Shown one piece after another: positions 17,800 through 26,606 of a DNA stretch of 46,960 nucleotides. The stretch is from an uncultured Bacteroidales bacterium (lineage in GTDB: Bacteria; Bacteroidota; Bacteroidia; Bacteroidales; Muribaculaceae), in assembly GCA_902760865.1 (NCBI GenBank), contig CACWID010000030.1, forward strand, positions 1 through 46,960. The letters run 5' to 3'. Below the pieces are notes generated by a model that saw only the letters and a list, made by a program, of their open reading frames with translations, made no database searches and was not told the DNA's origin. A program made the position numbers and the translations under genes. The stretch's first letter is position 1, and each line of letters starts with the position of its first letter.

Positions 17800-18687
17800 A
17801 TGAAAAAATCAAGATTACTCGTTGTTATGCTGGTGATGTTGTTTGCCGCCAGCGCCTATGCCCAGGACAGTTATCGCGAGGCCGTGAAGGACTACTGGTC
17901 TCAGTATACCAAAGGCTATCTGAATCAGTTGGATTCTGTTTTTAAGTCAACTAACAAAGTGTGGTTTCAGAGTGGGGATCTAGATCTGGATCAATTGGCT
18001 GATCGTTATCTTGAGGAACGTTTAATGGATTATATGACGGATTTATTTCTCCCCAAGGTAAAAGAGCTCGGTGTATCAGAGGCGGCTCTGAGGGAAAATG
18101 CGGCGCTCTGCTCCACACCTGCAGGAAAGACCTACATGGAACACCTGCAACAATTGACCGAGGTCATGCGAGCCGATATTGCTTCCTTGATTGACCATGA
18201 CAATCTCACGATAAAGAATGGAGCCACTTCTGACCCTGTCCAGATCAAAGCTGGTATCGATGCCGGATATGTTGCCAAATACAAGAAGGTCATGGAAAGC
18301 GACTTGATCAACTTCATGGAGGGCAGTCTTGATCAGTATTCCAATGTAGCCACAATCATATTTAAAGACAATCCCAATGGATTAGCTGATTTACAGAATA
18401 AGATAACGGGGCTTAAGGCTTGGGCGATTGCTAACCTGCCAGCCATGACGATAAATGCCGCTTATGGCATCATCACCGAGGAAGACCTTGATTTTGTCAC
18501 CAAATTGCAATCCCTGGATACCCATAAGTTATTGGGCCTCATTCCTATAAGCGATGTTGACCTGATGTCAATGGGAACCGGTATCATGATGGACTATATG
18601 GAATGGATGGAAAATCAAGGCGCTGTGGTGAATGAATATATGAAGGAAGCACTCATCCGGATGAGCAAGCAGGGATTTGGTAATTAA
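17800..18687 (+). CDS. Secreted helical protein, DUF2059-like (copy 1)
   Basis: 295 residues with a signal peptide (LVVMLVMLFAASAYAQ). The mature protein is predicted to be mostly helical. Blocks such as RYLEERLMDYMTDLFLPKV and LCSTPAGKTYMEHL recall DUF2059, which has a similar short helix followed by a Ser-Thr-Pro-x-Gly-Lys turn. It is one of two tandem paralogues: the signal peptide and the first mature residues (AQDSYR-AVKDY) are nearly identical in the next gene while the rest has diverged. Function unknown; probably periplasmic. Confidence 0.75.
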   Translation: MKKSRLLVVMLVMLFAASAYAQDSYREAVKDYWSQYTKGYLNQLDSVFKSTNKVWFQSGDLDLDQLADRYLEERLMDYMTDLFLPKVKELGVSEAALRENAALCSTPAGKTYMEHLQQLTEVMRADIASLIDHDNLTIKNGATSDPVQIKAGIDAGYVAKYKKVMESDLINFMEGSLDQYSNVATIIFKDNPNGLADLQNKITGLKAWAIANLPAMTINAAYGIITEEDLDFVTKLQSLDTHKLLGLIPISDVDLMSMGTGIMMDYMEWMENQGAVVNEYMKEALIRMSKQGFGN

Positions 18688-18699
18688 ACTATAACTGTT

Positions 18700-19617
18700 A
18701 TGAAAAAAACAAGATTACTCGTTGCCCTGCTGGTGATGCTGGTTGCCGCCAGCGCCTATGCCCAGGACAGTTACCGTCAGGCCGTGAAGGATTATCTGGC
18801 AGCGACTGACCAATTTGAAAAGACCAAATCGCTCATGTCTGACATGAGATTGCTGTTTGAGAAGAATGCTCAGGTGGACATTGATGGGTTGACAAAACGT
18901 TATATTGACGAGCGGTTGGAGAATGACATGTTGGACTCCTACGTGCCTGCGCTGGCCGATGCCGGCATGACCGAGGCCGATTTGAGGGAAATCATTTCGC
19001 TGGTATCCACGCCCGAGGGCAAGACCCTTGAAGCCCATCAGCAAGAATGGATGGGCGAGTTCTTAGCGGAATTTTTGATGCCCTTTATGATGATGGGTGA
19101 GAATGACGCGCCTGCCGAAGACAAGGATTTGAGCAGTGGGGGTGGGCTGGCCGATCTCCTGGGAGAACCCATTCAACCCAAAGCAGATATCGATCCCGCT
19201 TATGCCGCCAGATTCAAGGAAGTGATTCTGGAATCGGCGTTCGCCAAGAATATGATCGACGCGATGATGGCGAGGATGGATAAAGATTCAGCTGATGATT
19301 CCAATAAACAAGAGTCCCGCAAGGCTTTTACCGATTGGGTCATCCCCAGCATGTCGGCCCTCTTGCTGAACAGCGCTTACGGCAATTTGACCCTCGAAGA
19401 CCTTGATTATGCCGCCAGGCTCTATACCAACGAGTCCTATTGCAAACTGCAAAACTACAGCAACTTCGACCGTGACGATTTAAAAATCGGTAGTTTTATG
19501 CTCAAATACTTGGATTGGATGAAGGGACAAGGCGCGACGCTCAGCGAGGATCCCCAGGACGCCATAGAATTCTTTAAGTCGATGCTTAATGTCAGCAAGC
19601 TGAATCTTGGCAAGTGA
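18700..19617 (+). CDS. Secreted helical protein, DUF2059-like (copy 2)
   Basis: 305 residues, signal peptide as in copy 1. It keeps the same landmarks (KRYIDERLENDMLDSYVPAL, LVSTPEGKTLEAH, LNSAYGNLTLEDLDY, DWMKGQGA) but carries an extra acidic, Gly-rich insert near residues 128-150 (DAPAEDKDLSSGGG). It follows copy 1 after 12 bp, so they are one operon. A strong hairpin terminator follows. Confidence 0.75.
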   Translation: MKKTRLLVALLVMLVAASAYAQDSYRQAVKDYLAATDQFEKTKSLMSDMRLLFEKNAQVDIDGLTKRYIDERLENDMLDSYVPALADAGMTEADLREIISLVSTPEGKTLEAHQQEWMGEFLAEFLMPFMMMGENDAPAEDKDLSSGGGLADLLGEPIQPKADIDPAYAARFKEVILESAFAKNMIDAMMARMDKDSADDSNKQESRKAFTDWVIPSMSALLLNSAYGNLTLEDLDYAARLYTNESYCKLQNYSNFDRDDLKIGSFMLKYLDWMKGQGATLSEDPQDAIEFFKSMLNVSKLNLGK

Positions 19618-19639
19618 TTCCATCGATTCCGATACACAT

Positions 19640-19674
19640 CAGCCGCTGCCCACCGATGACCGGGGCAGCGGCTG
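19640..19674 (+). terminator. Terminator after the tandem secreted-protein genes
   Basis: CAGCCGCTGCCC and GGGCAGCGGCTG form a perfect 12-bp stem with an 11-base loop, followed by a modest T/G-rich tail. Confidence 0.8.
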
Positions 19675-19744
19675 TTGTTGTAGATATGCAGATTGTTTTT
19701 TAGCGTTTTTCTACGAGAAATGGGGCGTGTAATGGCTTTTTTTG

Positions 19745-19752
19745 TAAATTTG
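19745..19752 (+). promoter_or_regulatory. -7 element of the tricorn-type protease gene
   Basis: TAAATTTG, 27 bp before the start codon. No convincing -33 element is seen. Confidence 0.5.
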
Positions 19753-19779
19753 CAGAAAATAACCCAATAGAGTACAATC

Positions 19780-22700
19780 ATGATGAAGAAATTTTTGCTT
19801 TCCCTCGCCGCGGTGACGGCGATGACCGCAATGGCCGACACGCCGTTGTGGATGCGTTATGCGAGCATTTCGCCTGATGGCAACAAGATCGCGTTCTGCT
19901 ACAAGGGCGACATCTACGTGGTGCCCTCTGCCGGCGGACAGGCTGTGCAGTTGACCTCACAGTCGAGTTATGAATCCATGCCCGTGTGGTCCCCCGACGG
20001 CACGACGCTGGCCTTTGCCAGCGACCGCAAGGGCAACAACGACATCTATGTGATGCCCGCCACCGGCGGTCAGCCCAAGCAGCTGACCCGCAACAGCGCC
20101 GGCGAGACGCCGTGGACCTTCAGCCCCGACGGCAAGTACATCTACTACAGCGCCTCCATCCAGGACCCCGCCGCCAGCATGCTCTTCCCGAGCGGACGCT
20201 TAACCGAGGTCTACAGGGTGCCCGTCGAGGGCGGCCGACCCACCCGCGAACTGGGAACTCCCGCCGAGTACATCTGCTGGAACAAGACAGGTGACTACTT
20301 CGTCTATCAGGACCGCAAGGGCGGCGAGGATGAGTACCGCAAGCACCACACCTCGTCGATCACCCGCGACATCTGGCGCTATGACGCCAAGACGGGCCAT
20401 CACACCAACCTGACCGACATCGGCGGCGAGGACCGCAACCCCGTGCTCAGCCCCGACGGCAAGACGGTCTATTTCCTGAGCGAGCGCAATGGCGGCTCGA
20501 TGAACGTCTATTCGATGCCCATCGACCATCCCAGCCAGCTCAGCAAGGTGACCAACTTCACCGTCAATCCTGTGCGCTTCCTCTCCATCGCCAATAACGG
20601 CACCCTGTGCTTCACCCAGGACGGTGCCCTTTATACCATGCGCCAGGGCGGCCAGCCCAGCAAGGTGGACATCAGCCTGTGGCACGACGACAGCGACCAG
20701 ATTCAGCGCATGTCGCACACCCGCGGCGCCACCGATGCCGCTGTTTCGCCTGACGGCAAGATGGTGGCCTTCGTGGTTCGCGGCGAGGTGTTTGTGACCT
20801 CGGTCGAGTACAGCACCACCAAGCGCATCACCGAGACGCCCGCTGCCGAGAATTGGGTATCTTGGGGCGCCGACAACCGCACGCTGGCCTATGCCACCGA
20901 GCGTAACGGCAACTGGGAACTCGTCCTGGCCACCATCGAGCGCAAGGATGATCCCAACTTCCCCAACGCCACCCTCATCAAGGAGGAAATCCTGTTGCCC
21001 TCCAAGACCGTGGAGCGCACCCGTCCCTGCCTGTCACCCGACGGCAAGAAGCTCGCCTTCATCGAGGACCGCTTCTGCCTCAAGGTGCTGGACCTCAAGA
21101 CCAAGCAGGTGACCCAGGTGACCGACGGCTCGACCTGGTATGAGACCAACGGCGAGTTTAACTATGCCTGGTCGCCCGACGGCAAGTGGTTCACCCTCGA
21201 GTTCATCGGCAACCAGCGTGACCCCTACACCGACATCGGTATCGTGTCGGCCAACGGCGGCCCCATCACCAACATCACCGGCAGCGCCTACATCAGCGAG
21301 GATCCCCGCTGGGTGATGGAGGGTAACGCCATCATGTTCCACAGCAACCGCTACGGTATGCGCAGCCACGCCTCGTGGGGCTCGCAGGACGACGTCTTCC
21401 TGTGCTTTGTCAACCAGGAGGCGCTCGACCGCTACAACCTCAACAAGGAGGACTACGAACTGCTGACCGAGGCCGAGAAGGAGGCCAAGAAGTCCGAGGA
21501 GAAGAAGTCCGAGGACGCCAAGAAGAACAGCAAGAAGGGCAAGAACAATGCTCCTGCTGCCAAGGCTGATGACAAGAGCGTGAAGGTGGAGCTCGAGGGC
21601 ATCGAGGACCGCATCGTGCGCGTGACGCCCAACTCGAGCAACATCTCGGGCTGCATGATTACCCCTGACGGCGAGTCGCTTTACTACCTGTCCGCCTTTG
21701 AGAAGGGCTATGACCTGTGGAAGATGGACCTGCGCAAGCACGAGACCAAGCTGCTCAACAAGATGGGCGGCGGCGGTGCCGACATCCAGATCAGCAAGGA
21801 CGGCAAGACGCTGTATGTGCTGGGCAGCAGCAAGATGCAGAAGCTCACGGTGTCGGGCGACAAGCTCTCGACAATCGACTACAAGGCCGACATGAAGATG
21901 GACCTGTTCGCTGAGCGCGAGTACATGTTCAACCATGTGGACAAGCAGATCGAGAAGCGCTTCTACAACCTCAACTACCACGGCTGTGACTGGAAGGCCA
22001 ATGTGGAGACCTACCGCAAGTTCTTGCCCCACATCAACAACAATCAGGACTTTGCCGACCTGCTGAGCGAGTTGCTGGGTGAGCTCAATGCATCCCACAC
22101 CGGCGGCCGCTACTATCCCACCAGCGGTGAGGCAACCTCCGACCTGGGCCTTATCTATGACTGGAACTACACCGGCAACGGCCTCATGGTTGACGAGGTC
22201 ATCGAGGGCGGTCCTCTGGCCAAGGCCAAGAGTAAAATCAAGCGCGGTGTTGTGCTCGAGAAGATCAACGGCACCTACATCAACCTGGAGAACGATTATA
22301 CCGAGCTGCTCAACGGGCAGGCCGGCAAGAAGGTGCTGCTCTCGCTGTTCGACCCCAATACCGGCAAGCGCTGGGAAGAGGTGACAAAGCCTATCACCCG
22401 CGGCGCGCTCGGCGACCTGATGTACAAGCGCTGGGTGAAGCGCAACGCCCACATCGTGGACAGCCTGTCGGGCGGTCGCCTGGGCTATGTGCACCTCGAG
22501 TCGATGAACGATGCCAGCTACCGCGACATCTACAGCGACGTGCTCGGCAAGTACAACAAGCGCGACGGTATCGTGATTGATACCCGCTTCAACGGCGGTG
22601 GCCGCCTGCACGAGGACATCGAGGTCCTCTTCAGCGGCAAGAAGTATTTCACCCAGGTGGTGCGCGGCCGCGAGGCCTGCGACATGCCCAGCCGCCGCTG

Positions 22701-23034
22701 GAACAAGCCCAGCATCATGCTGCAGTGCGAGGCCAATTACAGCAACGCGCACGGTACGCCCTGGGTTTACAGCCATGACAAGCTCGGCAAACTCGTCGGC
22801 ATGCCCGTGCCCGGCACCATGACCAGCGTGTCGTGGGAGAGGCTGCAAGACTCGTCGCTCATCTTCGGTATTCCCATCATCGGCTACCTGTTGCCCGAGG
22901 GCAACTACCTCGAGAACACGCAGCTCGAGCCCGACATCAAGGTGGCCAACAACCCCGAGACCGTGGTCGCCGGTGAGGACCTGCAGCTCAAGGCTGCCGT
23001 CGAGGAACTCATGCGCGAGTGTGGCCTCAAGTGA
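19780..23034 (+). CDS. Tricorn-type protease, family S41
   Basis: 1084 residues with a signal peptide (KKFLLSLAAVTAMTAMA), so periplasmic. Residues about 25-560 form beta-propeller repeats (many PDGKxxxF / SPDG blades). A Lys/Glu-rich linker (about 565-605) leads to a second propeller part, a helical C1 domain, a PDZ domain (about 790-870) and the S41 core. His773 (NASHTGG) and Ser988 (ANYSNAHG) occupy the tricorn His746 and Ser965 positions, and a Glu in LENTQLEPDI matches Glu1023. The residue after the serine, Asp in archaeal tricorn, is Asn989, and the usual SDGE is SNAH. It probably degrades peptides in the periplasm. Monocistronic. Confidence 0.92.
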   Translation: MMKKFLLSLAAVTAMTAMADTPLWMRYASISPDGNKIAFCYKGDIYVVPSAGGQAVQLTSQSSYESMPVWSPDGTTLAFASDRKGNNDIYVMPATGGQPKQLTRNSAGETPWTFSPDGKYIYYSASIQDPAASMLFPSGRLTEVYRVPVEGGRPTRELGTPAEYICWNKTGDYFVYQDRKGGEDEYRKHHTSSITRDIWRYDAKTGHHTNLTDIGGEDRNPVLSPDGKTVYFLSERNGGSMNVYSMPIDHPSQLSKVTNFTVNPVRFLSIANNGTLCFTQDGALYTMRQGGQPSKVDISLWHDDSDQIQRMSHTRGATDAAVSPDGKMVAFVVRGEVFVTSVEYSTTKRITETPAAENWVSWGADNRTLAYATERNGNWELVLATIERKDDPNFPNATLIKEEILLPSKTVERTRPCLSPDGKKLAFIEDRFCLKVLDLKTKQVTQVTDGSTWYETNGEFNYAWSPDGKWFTLEFIGNQRDPYTDIGIVSANGGPITNITGSAYISEDPRWVMEGNAIMFHSNRYGMRSHASWGSQDDVFLCFVNQEALDRYNLNKEDYELLTEAEKEAKKSEEKKSEDAKKNSKKGKNNAPAAKADDKSVKVELEGIEDRIVRVTPNSSNISGCMITPDGESLYYLSAFEKGYDLWKMDLRKHETKLLNKMGGGGADIQISKDGKTLYVLGSSKMQKLTVSGDKLSTIDYKADMKMDLFAEREYMFNHVDKQIEKRFYNLNYHGCDWKANVETYRKFLPHINNNQDFADLLSELLGELNASHTGGRYYPTSGEATSDLGLIYDWNYTGNGLMVDEVIEGGPLAKAKSKIKRGVVLEKINGTYINLENDYTELLNGQAGKKVLLSLFDPNTGKRWEEVTKPITRGALGDLMYKRWVKRNAHIVDSLSGGRLGYVHLESMNDASYRDIYSDVLGKYNKRDGIVIDTRFNGGGRLHEDIEVLFSGKKYFTQVVRGREACDMPSRRWNKPSIMLQCEANYSNAHGTPWVYSHDKLGKLVGMPVPGTMTSVSWERLQDSSLIFGIPIIGYLLPEGNYLENTQLEPDIKVANNPETVVAGEDLQLKAAVEELMRECGLK

Positions 23035-23094
23035 TGCGAGTATTAAAAATGGTTAAAATCTTCAGTCAGCAACAATGCTACAGGTTTTTTGTAG

Positions 23095-23102
23095 TACCTT
23101 TG
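23095..23102 (+). promoter_or_regulatory. -7 element of a very small transcription unit
   Basis: TACCTTTG matches the consensus exactly and is followed by GCACCC, a usual start context. With the terminator at 23233-23266 it defines a transcript of about 155 nt. Confidence 0.6.
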
Positions 23103-23124
23103 CACCCAAATTTTAGGAGAAAAG

Positions 23125-23229
23125 ATGTACTTAACAAGCGATATATCAGCAATTTCGGTGCGCTATGTGCGACTTTTCTCTATGCCTGTACTGACAGAAG
23201 AAAATCATAACGCTGTAATAATAATGTGA
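23125..23229 (+). CDS. Candidate 34-residue small protein (or small RNA)
   Basis: An ATG at 23125 stands 5 bases after TAGGAG, a ribosome site stronger than at most genes here, and opens 34 codons (start MYLTSDISAISVRYVRLF) ending in TGA at 23227-23229. The peptide is not hydrophobic enough to be a membrane peptide and matches nothing I know. A promoter element lies just upstream and a strong terminator begins 4 bp after the stop, so the unit is complete by itself. It may instead be a non-coding RNA, or a leader controlling the SemiSWEET gene downstream. Confidence 0.45.
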   Translation: MYLTSDISAISVRYVRLFSMPVLTEENHNAVIIM

Positions 23230-23232
23230 ACG

Positions 23233-23266
23233 AGTGGGGCCCTTTTTGGGCCCCGCTTTTTTATTT
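23233..23266 (+). terminator. Strong Rho-independent terminator
   Basis: GGGGCCC and GGGCCCC with a five-T loop, extended outward to about 10 bp by AGT/GCT-type pairs, then a T-rich run. It separates the small unit from the SemiSWEET gene 23 bp later and could act as an attenuator for it. Confidence 0.88.
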
Positions 23267-23289
23267 TAAGAATATAAACTGTTGTTGCT

Positions 23290-23583
23290 ATGTTCGATTT
23301 TATCTCTACACATCTGACCGACATTATCGGTTACACGGCCTCGATCTGTCTGGTACTGGGCTACATGCCCCAGGCGGTTTATACCATCCGCACCCACGAC
23401 ACCGACGGCATCGCACTGCCCACCTTCCTGATGATGGGCCTGGGAGGCATCTTCTTTGCCATCCAGGGACTCATGCTCAAGAACTGGCCGCTGTTCATCA
23501 CCAATGTCATCACCACGGTGTCCAGCGCCATCATCTTCGGCATCAAGATGTATAATGACTATTTCAAGAAGGACAAGAAGTAG
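23290..23583 (+). CDS. SemiSWEET sugar transporter (PQ-loop, MtN3 family)
   Basis: 97 residues, three transmembrane helices, of usual SemiSWEET length. The PQ motif is in helix 1 (LGYMPQAVYTIRTHDTDGI), helix 2 is ALPTFLMMGLGGIFFAIQGLM, and helix 3 carries ITNVITTVSSAIIFGIKMY with the Asn that faces the sugar site. It works as a homodimer moving a small sugar down its gradient through the inner membrane. Substrate cannot be read from sequence. No promoter lies between it and the terminator at 23233, so it depends on read-through or an undetected promoter. Confidence 0.92.
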   Translation: MFDFISTHLTDIIGYTASICLVLGYMPQAVYTIRTHDTDGIALPTFLMMGLGGIFFAIQGLMLKNWPLFITNVITTVSSAIIFGIKMYNDYFKKDKK

Positions 23584-23624
23584 ATAACTGCCTTTTGGGG
23601 GGAGTTTAAAAAAGCGGTTTTTTC

Positions 23625-23655
23625 TTTGACAAGTCAAAAAAAACCACTACTTTTG
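23625..23655 (+). promoter_or_regulatory. Promoter of the TonB receptor-nuclease locus with palindromic operator candidate
   Basis: TTTG (23625-23628), 19 bp, then TACTTTTG (23648-23655). The palindrome TTTGAC-AA-GTCAAA (23625-23638) covers the -33 element, a natural repressor site. The leader to the ATG at 23781 is about 120 nt. Confidence 0.7.
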
Positions 23656-23780
23656 ACAAATTTTCATAGTGAAATTGCGGGTCTTGCTATGGACTTTTGT
23701 AAAATTAACTTAAACCGAAGCACTTGCTTTCCTCTACGAGAACTATATACAACATAATTAATACACTTAATGATGAATTT

Positions 23781-26543
23781 ATGAGACTTAAACTGTTTTT
23801 GCTGTTAGCACTCTTTGCTACCTTACCGCTGTTGGCTCAGCGGGCAGGCGTGCAGGGCGTGGTGATTGATGCCAAGAGCGGTCAACCCGTCGTCGGGGCG
23901 ACTGTCTTGCTCGACAACCAGGGCAATGCGGCAACCACCGACGCTCAAGGCGCCTTCGTTATCGATGACGCACTGCCTGGCCCCGACATGCTGTTGGTGC
24001 TTGCCTATGGCTACAAGGACTGGGAACGCCCCGTGGCCGTCATCCCCAATGTGGTCGAGAACATGGGCACCATCCGTGTGGAGTCCCTCTCGTTCGAGAG
24101 TGCCGAGGCGCTCGAGTACCGCAGTGCCGTGGCCGACATGGCACTCTCTGAGTCCCAACTTGAAGACGAGGAAGGCAATACTCAGGAGATCGCACTGTTG
24201 AGCGGTGCGACCGACAACCCCTTCTATCAGGCTTCGAGTTACACTTTCAGCACGATGCGTTTCCGCATTCGTGGCTACGAGAATCAGAAGACCGAGACCT
24301 ATATCAATGCCATCCCCTTCAATGACGGTATACGTTTCTCCTTCAACTACTCGATGACGGGCGGTATGAACCAGGCCTTCAGGAACAAGACCATCGGCTT
24401 TGGTCTGGAGGAGAACAGCTACGGCTTTGGTGGCATTGGCGGCGCCAATAACATCAAGACCTTTGCTGCCGACTATGCCCCGGGAACACGTTTGAGTCTC
24501 GCCTACACCAACGGTAACTACCGCTGGCGTGGTATGGTGACTCATGCCACGGGCCTGAACAAGCACGGCTGGGCCATGACCCTGTCGGCTGTCGGCCGTT
24601 ATGCCGACGAGGGCGTCTATCCCGGTTCTTTCTATAACAGCTGGGGTTACTTCCTCGCTGTTCAGAAGGTCTTCAACCCGCAGCACTCGCTGATGCTCAC
24701 CACCTTCGGCGCTCCCACTAAGCGTGCCGCCAACTCGGCTGTGTTCGAGGAGGCATGCCGACTGGTCGGCAGCAACATGTACAGCCCTGACTGGGGCTGG
24801 CAGGAGGGCAAGAAGCGCAACTCCAAGGTGGTCGAGTCCTTTGACCCCACCGCTATCCTCAACTGGCTGTGGAAGCCCAGCGACGGCCTTACGCTCAATA
24901 CCGGTTTCGCCTTCCACAAGTCCTTCTACAGCAAGGCGGCCCTCAACTGGCACGATGCGGCTGACCCCCGCCCCGACTATTACCGCTACCTCCCGTCCTA
25001 CTACAGCGACGACAATTCCAAGGATCTCTACACCGACCTGTGGACGAGCGAGAGCGAGATTACACAGATCCGCTGGAACAACCTCTATCAGGCCAACTAC
25101 ATCAATAACGAGATTGCCGACATGACAGGCGTGGAGAACGGATCGACCTATATGCTCGAGAAACGTCACAGCAACCAGACGAGCTACACCTTCGCCTCGG
25201 TGCTGAACAAGCGCTTCTCCCACCAGTTGAGCATGCAGACCGGTGTCAACGCCAACTATACCGTCGCTTCCTATTACAAGACGGTCAAGGACCTGCTCGG
25301 CGGACGTTACTGGCTCGACGTGGACCAGTACAGCGAGCGCGACTTCCCCGACAACACCGACATGGCACAGAACGATATGGAGCACCCCAACCGCAAGGTC
25401 CTCAAGGGTGACCGTTTCGGTTATGACTACGACGTCCTCACCTTCAAGACACAGTTGTGGCACCAGTGGGTGCTCAACCTGGCCAAGTGGGAACTGTTTG
25501 CCAGCGTCAAGGGTGACTACTTCCAGTTCCAGCGCGACGGACACATGCGCAACGGACGTGCCCCCGAGAATTCCTACGGCAAGGGTGACACTCACCGCTT
25601 CTTGACCTATGGCGCCAAGGCCGGTATCACCTTCAAGCTCGACGGACGCAACAGCTTTACGGGACACGCCTTCTACGGCACCGAGGCTCCGCGCCCCTAT
25701 GATGCCTACATCTCATCGCGAACCAAGGACGACGTCATCGACCTCAAGGTGGAGAAAATCTTCTCGGCCGACCTGAACTATGCGATGAACTTCCGCAACT
25801 TCAAGGCTGTTGTCACTGTCTTCTTTACCGACCAGCGTGACAACACCGAGCGCACCGCCTTCTACGATGACCTCCACAGCACCTTCATGAACTATGCTCT
25901 CACGGGCGTGCACAAGCAGTACAAGGGCGTCGAGTTCGGCGGCAGCTACAAGCTGACCCCGGCGCTGACCGTCAGCGCGGCAGCCAACATCGCCCGCTAC
26001 CAGTACAAGAACCGCCCCGTGGGCACGCGCAGCTTTGAGAATGGTTCCGAGCCCGACGAGACTCATCTGGTTTACCTCAAGAACTACTATGTGGCCGGCA
26101 CGCCCATGGAGTGCTATTCACTGGCATTCAACTGGGCAGGTCCCAAGAACTGGTACGTCGAGCTCAACGGCGCATGGATGAACCGCTCCTATGTGAGCAT
26201 CTCGCCCACCCGCCACGAGACCATCAACGACCTCTACACCCTCGCCGACAACGAGGAGCACCTGCAGCAGCTCATCAAGGACATCAGCCAGCAGGAGAAA
26301 CTCAACGAGGCCCTGGTCATCAATGCCAGCATCGGCCATGTGATCTACATCAACCGCTCGGCCTCGTTCAACATCAACCTGAACCTGAACAATATCCTGG
26401 ACAACAAGAACATCCAGACCGGTGGCTACCAGCAGGGACGCACCGACACCAAGGACTATACCAACACGTCCACCAAGTTCCCCAACAAGTACTACTACGG
26501 TCAGGGATTCAAGATGTTCCTGAATCTGGGTCTGAAGTTCTAA
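23781..26543 (+). CDS. TonB-dependent receptor with carboxypeptidase-like N-terminal domain
   Basis: 920 residues from the ATG at 23781 (MRLKLFLLLALFATLPLLAQ signal peptide); a start 57 bases earlier would bury the signal. Residues about 22-105 form a carboxypeptidase-regulatory-like domain (GVQGVVIDAKSGQPVVGATV), followed by a plug (about 140-250: FRIRGYENQKTETYINAIPF, GFGGIGGANNI) and a 22-strand-type barrel ending in FKMFLNLGLKF. It imports a ligand across the outer membrane using TonB. It is first in a co-directional set with a DUF5689 lipoprotein and two secreted nuclease-fold proteins, which suggests the ligand is a nucleic-acid or phosphodiester breakdown product. The conserved gene order is known to me from other Bacteroidota; the substrate is not. 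Confidence 0.9.
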   Translation: MRLKLFLLLALFATLPLLAQRAGVQGVVIDAKSGQPVVGATVLLDNQGNAATTDAQGAFVIDDALPGPDMLLVLAYGYKDWERPVAVIPNVVENMGTIRVESLSFESAEALEYRSAVADMALSESQLEDEEGNTQEIALLSGATDNPFYQASSYTFSTMRFRIRGYENQKTETYINAIPFNDGIRFSFNYSMTGGMNQAFRNKTIGFGLEENSYGFGGIGGANNIKTFAADYAPGTRLSLAYTNGNYRWRGMVTHATGLNKHGWAMTLSAVGRYADEGVYPGSFYNSWGYFLAVQKVFNPQHSLMLTTFGAPTKRAANSAVFEEACRLVGSNMYSPDWGWQEGKKRNSKVVESFDPTAILNWLWKPSDGLTLNTGFAFHKSFYSKAALNWHDAADPRPDYYRYLPSYYSDDNSKDLYTDLWTSESEITQIRWNNLYQANYINNEIADMTGVENGSTYMLEKRHSNQTSYTFASVLNKRFSHQLSMQTGVNANYTVASYYKTVKDLLGGRYWLDVDQYSERDFPDNTDMAQNDMEHPNRKVLKGDRFGYDYDVLTFKTQLWHQWVLNLAKWELFASVKGDYFQFQRDGHMRNGRAPENSYGKGDTHRFLTYGAKAGITFKLDGRNSFTGHAFYGTEAPRPYDAYISSRTKDDVIDLKVEKIFSADLNYAMNFRNFKAVVTVFFTDQRDNTERTAFYDDLHSTFMNYALTGVHKQYKGVEFGGSYKLTPALTVSAAANIARYQYKNRPVGTRSFENGSEPDETHLVYLKNYYVAGTPMECYSLAFNWAGPKNWYVELNGAWMNRSYVSISPTRHETINDLYTLADNEEHLQQLIKDISQQEKLNEALVINASIGHVIYINRSASFNINLNLNNILDNKNIQTGGYQQGRTDTKDYTNTSTKFPNKYYYGQGFKMFLNLGLKF

Positions 26544-26606
26544 ACCGATTTCTTTTCAACTACACGATAAACAAGATATTAATAAAACAAACAATACATC
26601 GACACT

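Noticed and set aside
21034-22848. 604-codon antisense frame in the tricorn gene
   Set aside because: Shadow of strong third-position G/C bias; composition (Ala, Val, His, Leu runs) is typical of reverse-strand artefacts. The same applies to long antisense frames in the regions 13964-15163, 23823-25667 and 40309-41718.
23095-23266. Signal recognition particle or 6S RNA
   Set aside because: The GNRA-type SRP apical loop with its conserved GGAA flank is not present and the strand does not fold into a long 6S-type hairpin; a small frame fits better.
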